Assembly: GCA_944383915.1 (NCBI GenBank)
Contig: CALWRJ010000016.1
Span: 95,118 to 159,117 of the forward strand
Direction of reading: 5' to 3'
DNA from: an uncultured Clostridia bacterium
GTDB lineage: Bacteria > Bacillota > Clostridia > Christensenellales > UBA1242
Length of the DNA: 64,000 nt
A program made the position numbers and the translations under genes. Positions 47,299 through 55,581 of the stretch are shown piece by piece (positions within the stretch are counted from its first letter, which is position 1; each line of letters begins with the position of its first letter). The notes below the pieces were generated by a model. That model saw nothing but the letters and a program-made list of their open reading frames with translations, did not search any database and had not been told where the DNA came from.

Positions 47299-47649
47299 TT
47301 ACACCCTTACACCTATGACATTAATATTTACGGTATCTACAATCATACCTGAAAATTCCTCTACACGATACTTAACAGCTTTCTTTAAGGAATCTGCCAC
47401 GGCACTAATAGAAACACCATATTTTAAAATTACATATAAATCAATATAAATTCTATTTTCATTTGTAATAACTTTTACGCCCTTTCCTAATTGCTGTTTT
47501 TTAAACAAGTCGGCAAAGTTATCACTTAACTTTTTAGAAACAAGGTCAACAACACCATAACAATCAAGAGCAGCGCTTGCTGCAATCGCTGCTATAGCAT
47601 CATCGCTAATATATATCTTGCCATAAAAATTAGTTGTGGTTACAGACAT
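47299..47649 (-). CDS. Asp23/Gls24 family envelope stress protein (YloU)
   Basis: A 116-residue protein of the Asp23/Gls24 family. It has YGKIYISDDAIAAIAASAALDCYGVVDL at the N-terminus (in the family the ISDxVIxxIAxxAxxxxxGV motif), IYIDLYVILKYGVSI and a VDTVNINVIGVRV end. It probably acts in cell-envelope homeostasis. The ATG at 47649 follows GAGGGG. It is first in the operon with the fakA-like gene. Confidence 0.93.
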   Translation of the reverse strand: MSVTTTNFYGKIYISDDAIAAIAASAALDCYGVVDLVSKKLSDNFADLFKKQQLGKGVKVITNENRIYIDLYVILKYGVSISAVADSLKKAVKYRVEEFSGMIVDTVNINVIGVRV

Positions 47650-47691
47650 ACAACCCCTCTAGATTAGATGTACAATAATAGTACAAGATTT

Positions 47692-47720
47692 ATTTTACTA
47701 CTAATTTGTTATTTTATCAA
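47692..47720 (-). promoter_or_regulatory. Promoter of asp23-fakA-like operon
   Basis: TTGATA (47720-47715), 17-base spacer, TAAAAT (47697-47692). Confidence 0.65.
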
Positions 47721-47780
47721 GCGTTTTTATTAAAAAAGTTAATAAATCTATAAACTTTAAAAAAATATATGCAAATAGGA

Positions 47781-47809
47781 TTGCAAAAATTAAAAAAATA
47801 TGTTATCAT
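47781..47809 (+). promoter_or_regulatory. rpmB: Promoter of rpmB
   Basis: TTGCAA (47781-47786), 17-base spacer, TATCAT (47804-47809) with an extended -10 TGT. Confidence 0.65.
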
Positions 47810-47890
47810 ATCTTATCAATTTCCAAAAATACGACTTAAGTAAGTCATTTTTGAGTATAGAAACTAGATACACTTTAAGGGGGTGTCAAA

Positions 47891-48088
47891 ATGAGCAGAG
47901 TATGTGATAATTGCGGTAAGAAGCAAATGGTAGCAAATCAAGTACACCGTCAAAGTCAATGGGTACAACGCCGTACTTCTTCTCCAAAGCAAGTAAACTT
48001 GCAAAATGTAACTATTACAGATGAAAATGGCAACACTTGCAAAATGAAACTTTGCACTCGTTGCATAAAGAAAATGAAGTCTGAATAA
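47891..48088 (+). CDS. rpmB: 50S ribosomal protein L28
   Basis: A large-subunit protein of 65 residues. It begins MSRVCDNCGKK and has two CxxC pairs (C5/C8 and C55/C58), so it is the zinc-binding form. The ATG follows AAGGGGG. It diverges from the asp23 gene and converges on spoVM, each side with its own terminator, so it is monocistronic. Confidence 0.95.
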   Translation: MSRVCDNCGKKQMVANQVHRQSQWVQRRTSSPKQVNLQNVTITDENGNTCKMKLCTRCIKKMKSE

Positions 48089-48092
48089 TTTT

Positions 48093-48115
48093 ACCGTCCT
48101 TTGAGGCGGTTTTTT
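48093..48115 (+). terminator. Terminator of rpmB
   Basis: ACCGTC/GGCGGT stem (one G-T pair) and a T tract, five bases past the stop. Confidence 0.8.
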
Positions 48116-48121
48116 GTTTAT

Positions 48122-48154
48122 AAAAAAGATGTGACCCAAAAAAGCCACATCTTT
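48122..48154 (-). terminator. Terminator of spoVM
   Basis: AAAGATGTG (48125-48133) pairs with CACATCTTT (48146-48154), with six T on the minus side, 12 bases after the spoVM stop. Confidence 0.85.
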
Positions 48155-48166
48155 AAAAGTCATAAA

Positions 48167-48247
48167 CTAAGTAGAAATTTGTTTACGAAAAATAAGTTTA
48201 AACAATCCTCTTAAAAATTTTGGTGCTTTTATAACAATTATCTTCAA
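48167..48247 (-). CDS. spoVM: SpoVM, stage V sporulation peptide
   Basis: A 26-codon gene that standard length cut-offs miss. It reads MKIIVIKAPKFLRGLF and then KLIFRKQIST. SpoVM of Bacillus is also 26 residues, and K2, I6, K7, P9, K10, F11, L12 and G14 agree. Pro9 is the residue that shapes its curvature-sensing amphipathic helix. SpoVM marks the forespore outer membrane and recruits the coat ATPase SpoIVA. The start is TTG at 48247, with AAGGGGG eight bases upstream. It sits between rpe and rpmB, the same place as in Bacillus, and has its own terminator. Sequence, length, ribosome site and synteny agree. Confidence 0.92.
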   Translation of the reverse strand: MKIIVIKAPKFLRGLFKLIFRKQIST

Positions 48248-48359
48248 AAAGTATTCCCCCTTAATTTTAAGTACAATATGATTTTAAAAAATTTTTTGTG
48301 TACAAAGGTAAAAATATTTATTTCTTTTATTTGATAATTGCTATAAAAAAGTTTACTTA

Positions 48360-49031
48360 TTAGTTATTTATATTCTTTAATTGACGAATAAGAGAGCCAC
48401 GATTTTTTGAGTTAAATATTGCGCTACCAACAACCAAAATATCTGCTCCTAGTGAGACAACTGCGCCCGCGGTTTGCTCGTTTATTCCGCCGTCTACTTC
48501 AATTTGAAATTCGTACTCATTCATTTCTCGTAGTTGAGAAAGTTCCGCTATTTTTGATAAACTTTCTTGCATAAAAGGTTGCCCGCTTTCCCCTGGTTCT
48601 ACGCTCATAACAAGCACCAAATCGACAAAAGGAAGGTAGTTTTCAATCGCGCTAACAGGAGTTTGAGGCTTAATTGAAAGCCCTGCTTTACACCCTAATT
48701 CGTGAATTTTATTTATTGCATTTATAGTAGAAATTGTGCCACCTAACGCTTCATAATGCACGGTAATTATATTTGCCCCAGCTTGTGCATAAGTTTGCAA
48801 CTTGTCTATTGGATTTTCTATCATTAAATGCACATCAATAATTGAATTTACACGCTTGCTTAAAAGACTTAAAACTATTTCATCAAATGTTTTTCTTTCT
48901 ACAAATTTGCCGTCCATAATATCACAATGTATCCAGTCAGCGCCATCACGCAATACTTCCTTTGCGTACTCTATTAAATCTGCTAGCGGACAAGGGTCAG
49001 TACTAGGGGCTATTATTAAATTTTTATCCAT
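48360..49031 (-). CDS. rpe: Ribulose-phosphate 3-epimerase
   Basis: A pentose-phosphate pathway enzyme with a TIM barrel, 223 residues. The N-terminal IAPS, DWIHCDIMDGKFV (metal His and catalytic Asp), DVHLMIENP, VMSVEPGESGQ and EVDGGINEQT motifs are present. Its start overlaps the rsgA end by eight bases, the usual rsgA-rpe coupling. Confidence 0.94.
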   Translation of the reverse strand: MDKNLIIAPSTDPCPLADLIEYAKEVLRDGADWIHCDIMDGKFVERKTFDEIVLSLLSKRVNSIIDVHLMIENPIDKLQTYAQAGANIITVHYEALGGTISTINAINKIHELGCKAGLSIKPQTPVSAIENYLPFVDLVLVMSVEPGESGQPFMQESLSKIAELSQLREMNEYEFQIEVDGGINEQTAGAVVSLGADILVVGSAIFNSKNRGSLIRQLKNINN

Positions 49032-49896
49032 ATTTTTTACTCTCCTTAACTTTTGCGATATTATATAAAGTTACATAACGGTTATATCGCTCACCGTTAA
49101 TTAATTTATTTTCAACAGCGCGTTTTACCGCACAATCATCAAGCGTTTCGTGAATATGATTACAATTATTATATCTACAATCTTGCTTTAATTTATCGAA
49201 TTCGGGATAATTGTCTATTATATCCTCAGGGGTAAATTCGTCTAATTCAAGCGCATTAAATCCTGGTGTATCCGCAAGCATTGCCCCGTTTTCAAGTACA
49301 TAAATTTCACTATGTCTAGTTGTGTTTTTCCCCCTGCCTATACGGCTTAATTCTCCGACTTCTTGGCTAATTTCTGGTTTTAAAGCATTTAAAATACTCG
49401 TTTTACCTACCGCCGATTGCCCTGTAAGAATAGAAAATTTACCACTTAATATAGGATTTAAGATTGTCGAAGTTTGATTAAAATCGAGCGCTGATATCAT
49501 TTGAATATTGTACACATTTTTATATTGAGAGCATATCTCGTTAACAAGTTCAGTGGCACATAAATCAATCTTGTTTATTATAATTACAGGCTTTATTTTT
49601 AATGAAAAAAACTTAATTAACAACTTATCAATCAGCAAAAAATCAGGTTTAGGTAAAGGCGCAACTACAATTAATGCTTGTTCAATGTTTGCTAATGGTG
49701 GGCGTATGAGTTTGTTTTTTCGTGGATATAACGCTTCAATGACTTTGTTTTTCTCATCAACTTCAACGAAATCACCAACCAATAATTTATCATCTTTTAA
49801 TTTCTTACGTCCTTTTACGACTAAAATTTGCTCGTCAATTTTTACCGTAAAGTCTCCGCCGACTGATTTAATAATTTGCGCTCTAATAATAACCAT
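49024..49896 (-). CDS. rsgA: Ribosome small-subunit GTPase RsgA
   Basis: A circularly permuted GTPase that proofreads late 30S assembly. Of 290 residues, an OB domain is at the N-terminus, NKID lies at 108-111, the P-loop GQSAVGKTS at 159-167, DTPGF follows, and a zinc knuckle CRYNNCNHIHETLDDC closes. The ATG at 49896 touches its GGAG site directly, an unworkable spacing. The ATT at codon 3 sits six bases after GGAG and would give the N-terminal length seen in relatives, so the true start is uncertain. Confidence 0.92.
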   Translation of the reverse strand: MVIIRAQIIKSVGGDFTVKIDEQILVVKGRKKLKDDKLLVGDFVEVDEKNKVIEALYPRKNKLIRPPLANIEQALIVVAPLPKPDFLLIDKLLIKFFSLKIKPVIIINKIDLCATELVNEICSQYKNVYNIQMISALDFNQTSTILNPILSGKFSILTGQSAVGKTSILNALKPEISQEVGELSRIGRGKNTTRHSEIYVLENGAMLADTPGFNALELDEFTPEDIIDNYPEFDKLKQDCRYNNCNHIHETLDDCAVKRAVENKLINGERYNRYVTLYNIAKVKESKKYG

Positions 49897-49926
49897 CTCC
49901 TTTTTTTATGTATAATTATTCAAATT

Positions 49927-52122
49927 TTAAGACATATTGCTAGGATTAACTTCGACAAAAACAAGTGATTTTGGGTGCTTATCGTTGCTGACAGTATCAA
50001 ATATAAAGTTAGTTATTTCGGGCTCGGTATTGAGTAGAAATCTACAAAGTATTTGAAATCTATATTTTTTCTCAATTCTAGTTACAGGCGAAGCCATTGC
50101 TGAACATAATAAAAACTCATCGCGATGAATACTAAAATAATCTTGAATTTTAGAATAAATTCGGGCTGTCGTTGCGCGCGCCTCGTCCTTATTTTCGGCT
50201 GTTACCAATACCCTAATAATTTTAGAAAAAGGCGGAAAATGTGTTACTTCACGCAAATTTATCTCTTTTTTATAAAAACCTAGATAATCATAATTTGAAG
50301 CAAATCTATAAATATAATGCCTTGGCGTATAGGTTTGCAGTATTACTATTCCTTCCTTATCAGCGCGCCCTGCCCTACCTGCAACTTGAGTTATTAATTG
50401 ATAAGTACGCTCTGGTGCTCGATAGTCACTAAAATGTAAACTCATATCAGCATTTATAATTCCTACAAGTGTTACAGCAGGAAAATCATGCCCTTTTGCA
50501 ATCATTTGAGTACCAACCAAAATGCAGGGCTTGGTTTGACCGAATTTGGATAATAATTCATTTAATGAATTTTTATTCTTTGTGGTATCAAAATCCATTC
50601 GCAAAATTTCCACATTTGGAAATCGTTCTCGTAATTCCTCAACAACGCGTTGTGTGCCTATTGCGCCCATTCGAATATAACTACTGCCACAATTTGGGCA
50701 ATTCGTCAAAGCCTTATAACGCCTATTACAATAGTGACATTTTAGCAAATTATCCTCTTTATGATAAACAAGTGAAACATCGCAATCTTCACATTTTGCC
50801 ACATATCCACATTCTCGGCAAATCATATAACTACTAAAGCCACGGCGATTGATAAACAGCATTGCCTGGTTTTTATCTCGAACAACTTTTTCTAATTCAT
50901 CAAGCAAGCGTTTACTAAACATACTAGTATTCCCTGCTCGCATTTCGTCACACATATTGACAATTTCAATATTCGGCATTGGTTTTTGATTTGCTCGATT
51001 TGGTAGAGTGTGGAGCAAAATTTCCCCTTGCTGTGCTTGATAAAAAGAATCTAAACTTGGTGTTGCACTTCCAAATATAACTGGGCATTTGTTATATTCG
51101 CCACGCATTTTTGCAACTTCATGAGTGTCATAACGCGGATTAGTTTCAGATTTATAACTAGGGTCGTGTTCCTCATCTAGAATTATAACTCCTAGATTTT
51201 GCATTGGTGAAAAGATTGCACTGCGCGCACCTATTGCAATTTTTGCTTGACCTGTGCGCATTCTCTGCCACTCGTCAAAGCGTTCGCCGTCACTTAAACC
51301 GCTATGTAGTATAGCCACACTTTCACCAAAGCGTGCGGTAAAAGTGGCTAGTACTTGCGGGGTTAAAGATATTTCTGGCACAAGCAAAATTGCAGTCTTG
51401 CCTTCGCTTAACACTTGAGCGATAATTCGCATATAGACTTCGGTTTTCCCTGAGCCTGTCACCCCAAATAGTAAATGCACTTTTTGGCGGTTTTTTAAGA
51501 TAGAATTGACAACTTTTTCTTGGTCGTTAGTCAATATAACTTGTTTATCCTCGCGCTTTATAAACTGTGGCGCACGATGAATAGCAGTTGTAACTTGGCA
51601 CACAACTCCCAACTCTAAAAGTTTTGTTACATTCTGCGAACCAAATTTTTTATTAAGTTCAGTTTTAGCATACAAATTATCGGGTCTTAAATACTTGATT
51701 AATTCAATTTGCTTTGTTGCATTTTTTCGTGTATTTTTTAAAAGTTCTTGATCGTCAAAAGATTCAGTTAGTTCTATAAAATGGCTATAAAGTGGCTTTG
51801 CTTTTCCGTTACGCAATTGTGTAGGAATAAAGAGTCGCATACAATCGACATTGCGCAAATGAAAAAGCGCACGCATTTTGTCATTTAATGCCAAAAACTC
51901 GGGCAACAGCACGGGATAATCATCCTTTGGTTGTCCGAGTGGTTTAAGTAAAGTCAGTGATAACTCACTTTTTTCTTTTAGTCGTAACACATAGCCTTCT
52001 ATAAAGCGTTTTCCAAAAGGCACGGTTACGCGTTCACCAACAACTGTATCAGGTCTTGCTATATAGTCAAATACTTTGTCCACTTGGTCGTTGGTGATGT
52101 CGACAATTACCTCGGCAATCAT
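49927..52122 (-). CDS. priA: Primosomal replication restart helicase PriA
   Basis: A 731-residue superfamily 2 helicase that reloads the replisome at stalled forks. The N-terminal 3'-binding domain is followed by Walker [12 protein letters not shown] (220-230), DEEH, a zinc region with eight Cys (CRECGYVAKCEDC ... CHYCNRRYKALTNCPNC) and helicase motifs QVAGRAGR. The ATG follows AGGAG. It starts 10 bases after rpoZ. Confidence 0.96.
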   Translation of the reverse strand: MIAEVIVDITNDQVDKVFDYIARPDTVVGERVTVPFGKRFIEGYVLRLKEKSELSLTLLKPLGQPKDDYPVLLPEFLALNDKMRALFHLRNVDCMRLFIPTQLRNGKAKPLYSHFIELTESFDDQELLKNTRKNATKQIELIKYLRPDNLYAKTELNKKFGSQNVTKLLELGVVCQVTTAIHRAPQFIKREDKQVILTNDQEKVVNSILKNRQKVHLLFGVTGSGKTEVYMRIIAQVLSEGKTAILLVPEISLTPQVLATFTARFGESVAILHSGLSDGERFDEWQRMRTGQAKIAIGARSAIFSPMQNLGVIILDEEHDPSYKSETNPRYDTHEVAKMRGEYNKCPVIFGSATPSLDSFYQAQQGEILLHTLPNRANQKPMPNIEIVNMCDEMRAGNTSMFSKRLLDELEKVVRDKNQAMLFINRRGFSSYMICRECGYVAKCEDCDVSLVYHKEDNLLKCHYCNRRYKALTNCPNCGSSYIRMGAIGTQRVVEELRERFPNVEILRMDFDTTKNKNSLNELLSKFGQTKPCILVGTQMIAKGHDFPAVTLVGIINADMSLHFSDYRAPERTYQLITQVAGRAGRADKEGIVILQTYTPRHYIYRFASNYDYLGFYKKEINLREVTHFPPFSKIIRVLVTAENKDEARATTARIYSKIQDYFSIHRDEFLLCSAMASPVTRIEKKYRFQILCRFLLNTEPEITNFIFDTVSNDKHPKSLVFVEVNPSNMS

Positions 52123-52132
52123 TTACCACTCC

Positions 52133-52354
52133 TTATGGATTTGTACCTGCTACAACCTTGCCTTCGTATACTTCATCAGCGGCGATAGAAATAACTTTTG
52201 GGTCTTTATCTCTTGGCTCGCCTAATAGATATTCACTGTTTAGTTCCTTTGCTCTTTTTGCCACTAAGCAAGTAAGTAAAAACTTGTTACCAACCTTAGC
52301 AGTTAGTTCGTCTATAGGTGGCTCCATCATTACATATTCTTTTTCTTTTTTCAT
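52133..52354 (-). CDS. rpoZ: RNA polymerase omega subunit
   Basis: A 73-residue subunit that helps beta' assembly. The family core is ELTAKVGNKFLLTCLVAKRAKEL. The ATG at 52354 follows AGGAG at seven bases; an upstream TTG/ATG-type start at 52360 is not needed. It lies between gatB and priA on the same strand, and rpoZ-priA is a common Bacillota pair. Confidence 0.93.
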   Translation of the reverse strand: MKKEKEYVMMEPPIDELTAKVGNKFLLTCLVAKRAKELNSEYLLGEPRDKDPKVISIAADEVYEGKVVAGTNP

Positions 52355-52364
52355 AAACAAACTC

Positions 52365-53783
52365 CTATTTTATCAATTCTCTTACAATTTCGTTTACAAG
52401 TTTCGGGTTCGCTTTACCTTGAGTCGCTTTCATCGCTTGTCCTACAAAGAACGCCATCGTCTTTTCGTTTCCGCCCTTTAATTCTGCAACAGCCTTAGGA
52501 TTATCGTTAACAATTTTCTCTAATACTGCACGCAAAGCGCCTGTATCGTTCATTTGTTTTAAGCCTAATTTTTCTACCAACTCGTTTGGGTCGGCATCAC
52601 CATTTTCCCATAAAATATCAAAAATTTTCCTAGCGCCTGCTTGATTAATTTCCCCATCTTTATATAGTTTTAGCATTTGTGCAAGGCTTTCTGGGTTAAG
52701 ATTAATTTTTCGGTCATCCTCCTCTAAAGCATTTAACTTTTTAAATACTTCAGCAGTTATCCAATTGCAAACAAATTTGGGCTCGTTAAAGTAAGATAGT
52801 ACTTTTTCAAAGAAATCCGCATATTCGCGTTCGTTTGTAATAAGAGTAGCATCTTGTTCGGTAAGCCCCATTTCCATATATTCTTTTTTGCGTTGTGGAG
52901 CGAGTTTTGGTAGTTTTGCTCTAATTGAATCAATATATTCGTTAGTTACATTTAAAGGTATTAAGTCAGGGTCAGGGAAATATCGATAATCTTGGCTATC
53001 CTCTTTTGAGCGCATCGCATAAGTTTTGCCCTTTTCATCGTCCCAACGGCGTGTTTCTTGAATTATTGGGCGTCCTGCTTCTAACTCCTCAATTTGTCTA
53101 GTTGATTCATATTTAATAGCACGCATAACGGCTTTAAAGGAGTTTAGGTTTTTTAATTCTGTTCGAGTACCCAAAGGCTCGCCTTCGCGATTTACCGATA
53201 TATTCACATCAAAACGAATACTGCCTTCTTGCATCTTGCAATCACTGACCCCAACATACAAAAGAGTACTGCGCAATTTTTCAAGATATGCAACGGCTTC
53301 CTCGGCGCTATTCATATCAGGTTTGGACACAATTTCTATTAATGGCACACCACCACGATTGTAATCAACAAGTGTACCGTGTGGAGTATGAATTAATTTA
53401 CCTGCATCTTCCTCTAGGTGAATTCGGTCTAGTCTAATAAACTTTTTCACACCGTCAACTTCAATTTCTAGTCCACCGCCTAAGCATAGTGGGTATTCAA
53501 GTTGCGAGATTTGATATGCTTTTGATAAATCTGGATAAAAGTAATTTTTACGCTCAAAAACGGAGTAATTATTTATTTTACAACCTACTGCAAGCCCCAT
53601 TAAAATTGCGCGTTCTACAGCATCACGATTTAATACAGGAAGTGCGCCTGGCATAGCCGTACACACAGGGCAACAATTAGTATTTGGCTTATCACCGAAC
53701 TCATTTTTACAGCCACAAAAACATTTTGTGTTAGTGTTAAGTTCACTGTGAACTTCAAGCCCTATTACAGTTTTCCAACTCAT
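52365..53783 (-). CDS. gatB: Aspartyl/glutamyl-tRNA amidotransferase subunit B
   Basis: The kinase-type subunit of GatCAB that phosphorylates and amidates mischarged Glu-tRNA(Gln) or Asp-tRNA(Asn). Of 472 residues, GLEVHSELNT is near the N-terminus, a zinc site CFCGC...CCPVC follows, then PLIEIVSKPDM, YRYFPDPDL and a YqeY-like C-terminal tRNA-binding domain. It overlaps the gatA end by one base. Confidence 0.97.
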   Translation of the reverse strand: MSWKTVIGLEVHSELNTNTKCFCGCKNEFGDKPNTNCCPVCTAMPGALPVLNRDAVERAILMGLAVGCKINNYSVFERKNYFYPDLSKAYQISQLEYPLCLGGGLEIEVDGVKKFIRLDRIHLEEDAGKLIHTPHGTLVDYNRGGVPLIEIVSKPDMNSAEEAVAYLEKLRSTLLYVGVSDCKMQEGSIRFDVNISVNREGEPLGTRTELKNLNSFKAVMRAIKYESTRQIEELEAGRPIIQETRRWDDEKGKTYAMRSKEDSQDYRYFPDPDLIPLNVTNEYIDSIRAKLPKLAPQRKKEYMEMGLTEQDATLITNEREYADFFEKVLSYFNEPKFVCNWITAEVFKKLNALEEDDRKINLNPESLAQMLKLYKDGEINQAGARKIFDILWENGDADPNELVEKLGLKQMNDTGALRAVLEKIVNDNPKAVAELKGGNEKTMAFFVGQAMKATQGKANPKLVNEIVRELIK

Positions 53784-55225
53784 TATTTCTCCTCCTTGTG
53801 TGCTGTTTCAAAAGCATTGGCTACTTGATAAATAGTTGCTTCATTAAAATGTTTTGCTATGATTTGCATACCTATTGGCAAGCCTTTTGAGTCTTTTCCA
53901 CAAGGCATACTTAACGCTGGCACGCCAGCAATATTAATTGGCACAGTAAATATATCTGTTAAATACATCGCTACACAATCATTTGATTTCTCGCCTAATT
54001 TAAAGGCAGTCGTTGCGGTTGTAGGACTAATTAATACATCACAAGATTCAAATGCTTTATTAAATTCATTTCGAATAACTTTTTGCACGCGTTTTGCCTT
54101 ACGGTAAAAAGCATCGTAATAACCACTACTTAACACATAGTTTCCTAACATAATGCGGCGTTTAACTTCGGCGCCGAAGCCTTGCGTACGCGATTTGAAA
54201 TATAAATCTACAACATCTTTGTAAACAGGCGCGCGGCGTCCGTATTTTACACCATCAAAGCGCGCAAGATTACTTGCTGCTTCTGCACTTGAAATGACAT
54301 AGTAAACTGCAAGTGCTGTATCTAGGCTTGGTAAATCGACTTCAACAATTTCCGCCCCCGCTTGTCTATACCACTCAATAGCATTTTTTAATGTTGTAGA
54401 GACTTCACTAGATAGTTGGTCGGTAAAAAATTGTTTTGCAACGCCGATTTTTATTCCTTTTACGCCTTTATCAAGATTTGCTGTAAAGTCAGGAACGGCA
54501 GTATTACTTGTAGTCATATCTGCTTCGTCTTTTCCTGAAATAATGTTTAGCATTGTTGCATTATCTCTTACCGTACGAGTAAGTGGACCTACTTGGTCAA
54601 GTGAACTAGCAAATGCAACCACTCCATAACGAGACACACGACCATATGTTGGTTTTATTCCTACAACACCACAAAAACTACTTGGCTCACGAATTGAACC
54701 ACCTGTATCAGTACCCAACGCAGCAAAACATTGTTTTGCAGCAACAGAGCAAGCACTTCCACCACTACTACCGCCCGGTACGCAAGTATTATCAACAGGA
54801 TTTTTTACAGCACCGAAAGCAGAATTTTCATTACTACTTCCCATCGCAAATTCGTCCATATTAGCCTTGCCTATAATTATTGCCCCAGCATCATATAATT
54901 TTTTTGCACAAGTTGCCGTGTATGGTGAAACGAAATTTTCTAAAAATTTACTAGCACAAGATGTCTTAGTACCGAGAAAGTTGATATTGTCTTTTAATAC
55001 TATTGGGACACCAGCAAGCGCACCAACTTTTTCTCCCCTAGTGCGCGCTTCATCAATTTCTTTTGCACGCGCAAGCGCCATCTCTTTATATGTCGAATTT
55101 AAAGCATTTAAATCGGCGGTTGCTTCGATTTGCTCAAAACAAGAATTTACTAATTCAACAGCAGTTACTTTTTTAGAATTTAACAAATCTAAAATTTCGC
55201 TTAAACTATAATCAATATACTTCAT
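53783..55225 (-). CDS. gatA: Aspartyl/glutamyl-tRNA amidotransferase subunit A
   Basis: The amidase subunit that frees ammonia from glutamine for the GatB site. Of 480 residues, the amidase signature Ser-cisSer-Lys triad is visible as K78 (LKDN), S153 (GGSSGG) and S177 (GGSIREP). The order gatC-gatA-gatB is standard. Confidence 0.97.
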   Translation of the reverse strand: MKYIDYSLSEILDLLNSKKVTAVELVNSCFEQIEATADLNALNSTYKEMALARAKEIDEARTRGEKVGALAGVPIVLKDNINFLGTKTSCASKFLENFVSPYTATCAKKLYDAGAIIIGKANMDEFAMGSSNENSAFGAVKNPVDNTCVPGGSSGGSACSVAAKQCFAALGTDTGGSIREPSSFCGVVGIKPTYGRVSRYGVVAFASSLDQVGPLTRTVRDNATMLNIISGKDEADMTTSNTAVPDFTANLDKGVKGIKIGVAKQFFTDQLSSEVSTTLKNAIEWYRQAGAEIVEVDLPSLDTALAVYYVISSAEAASNLARFDGVKYGRRAPVYKDVVDLYFKSRTQGFGAEVKRRIMLGNYVLSSGYYDAFYRKAKRVQKVIRNEFNKAFESCDVLISPTTATTAFKLGEKSNDCVAMYLTDIFTVPINIAGVPALSMPCGKDSKGLPIGMQIIAKHFNEATIYQVANAFETAHKEEK

Positions 55226-55228
55226 TCA

Positions 55229-55522
55229 TTAGTCCTCCACCACTGTAACAGGCACCAAAAAGGCTCCGTCTTCTTTTTCTGGCGCATTTGAAACTATTTC
55301 GCTCGCTTTTAAACTTGGGATTACTACATCACGCCTTAAATCTGTATCGGCATCAATTGTATCCTCTATTAAATCAACATTTGAAACATCGACCTTGTTA
55401 ATTGCTTCGACTTGTTTTAAAGTTGCTTCTAAATCGCTAACGAATTTTTTAATTTCGTCATCAGTAAATTCAAGTCGAGATAGAATTGCTAATTTTTTTA
55501 CATCATCAATTGTAATACTCAT
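55229..55522 (-). CDS. gatC: Aspartyl/glutamyl-tRNA amidotransferase subunit C
   Basis: A 97-residue linker subunit that wraps around GatA and GatB. It shows VKKLAILSRLEFTDDEIKKF near the N-terminus and the LRRDVV and PEKEDGAFLVPVTVV end. ATG 55522 is chosen because AAGGA lies eight bases upstream; the ATG at 55531 overlaps it. It begins the gatCAB genes, just after ligA. Confidence 0.94.
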   Translation of the reverse strand: MSITIDDVKKLAILSRLEFTDDEIKKFVSDLEATLKQVEAINKVDVSNVDLIEDTIDADTDLRRDVVIPSLKASEIVSNAPEKEDGAFLVPVTVVED

Positions 55523-55581
55523 ACCTAACATCCTTAATTTATTAATATATTCACTATACCACTACAAGACATTTCTGTCAA

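Noticed and set aside
48273-48280. SigE-like -10 element (CATATTGT on the minus strand) upstream of spoVM
   Set aside because: Only five of eight positions match CATACAAT and no -35 element is visible, so it is too weak to annotate.
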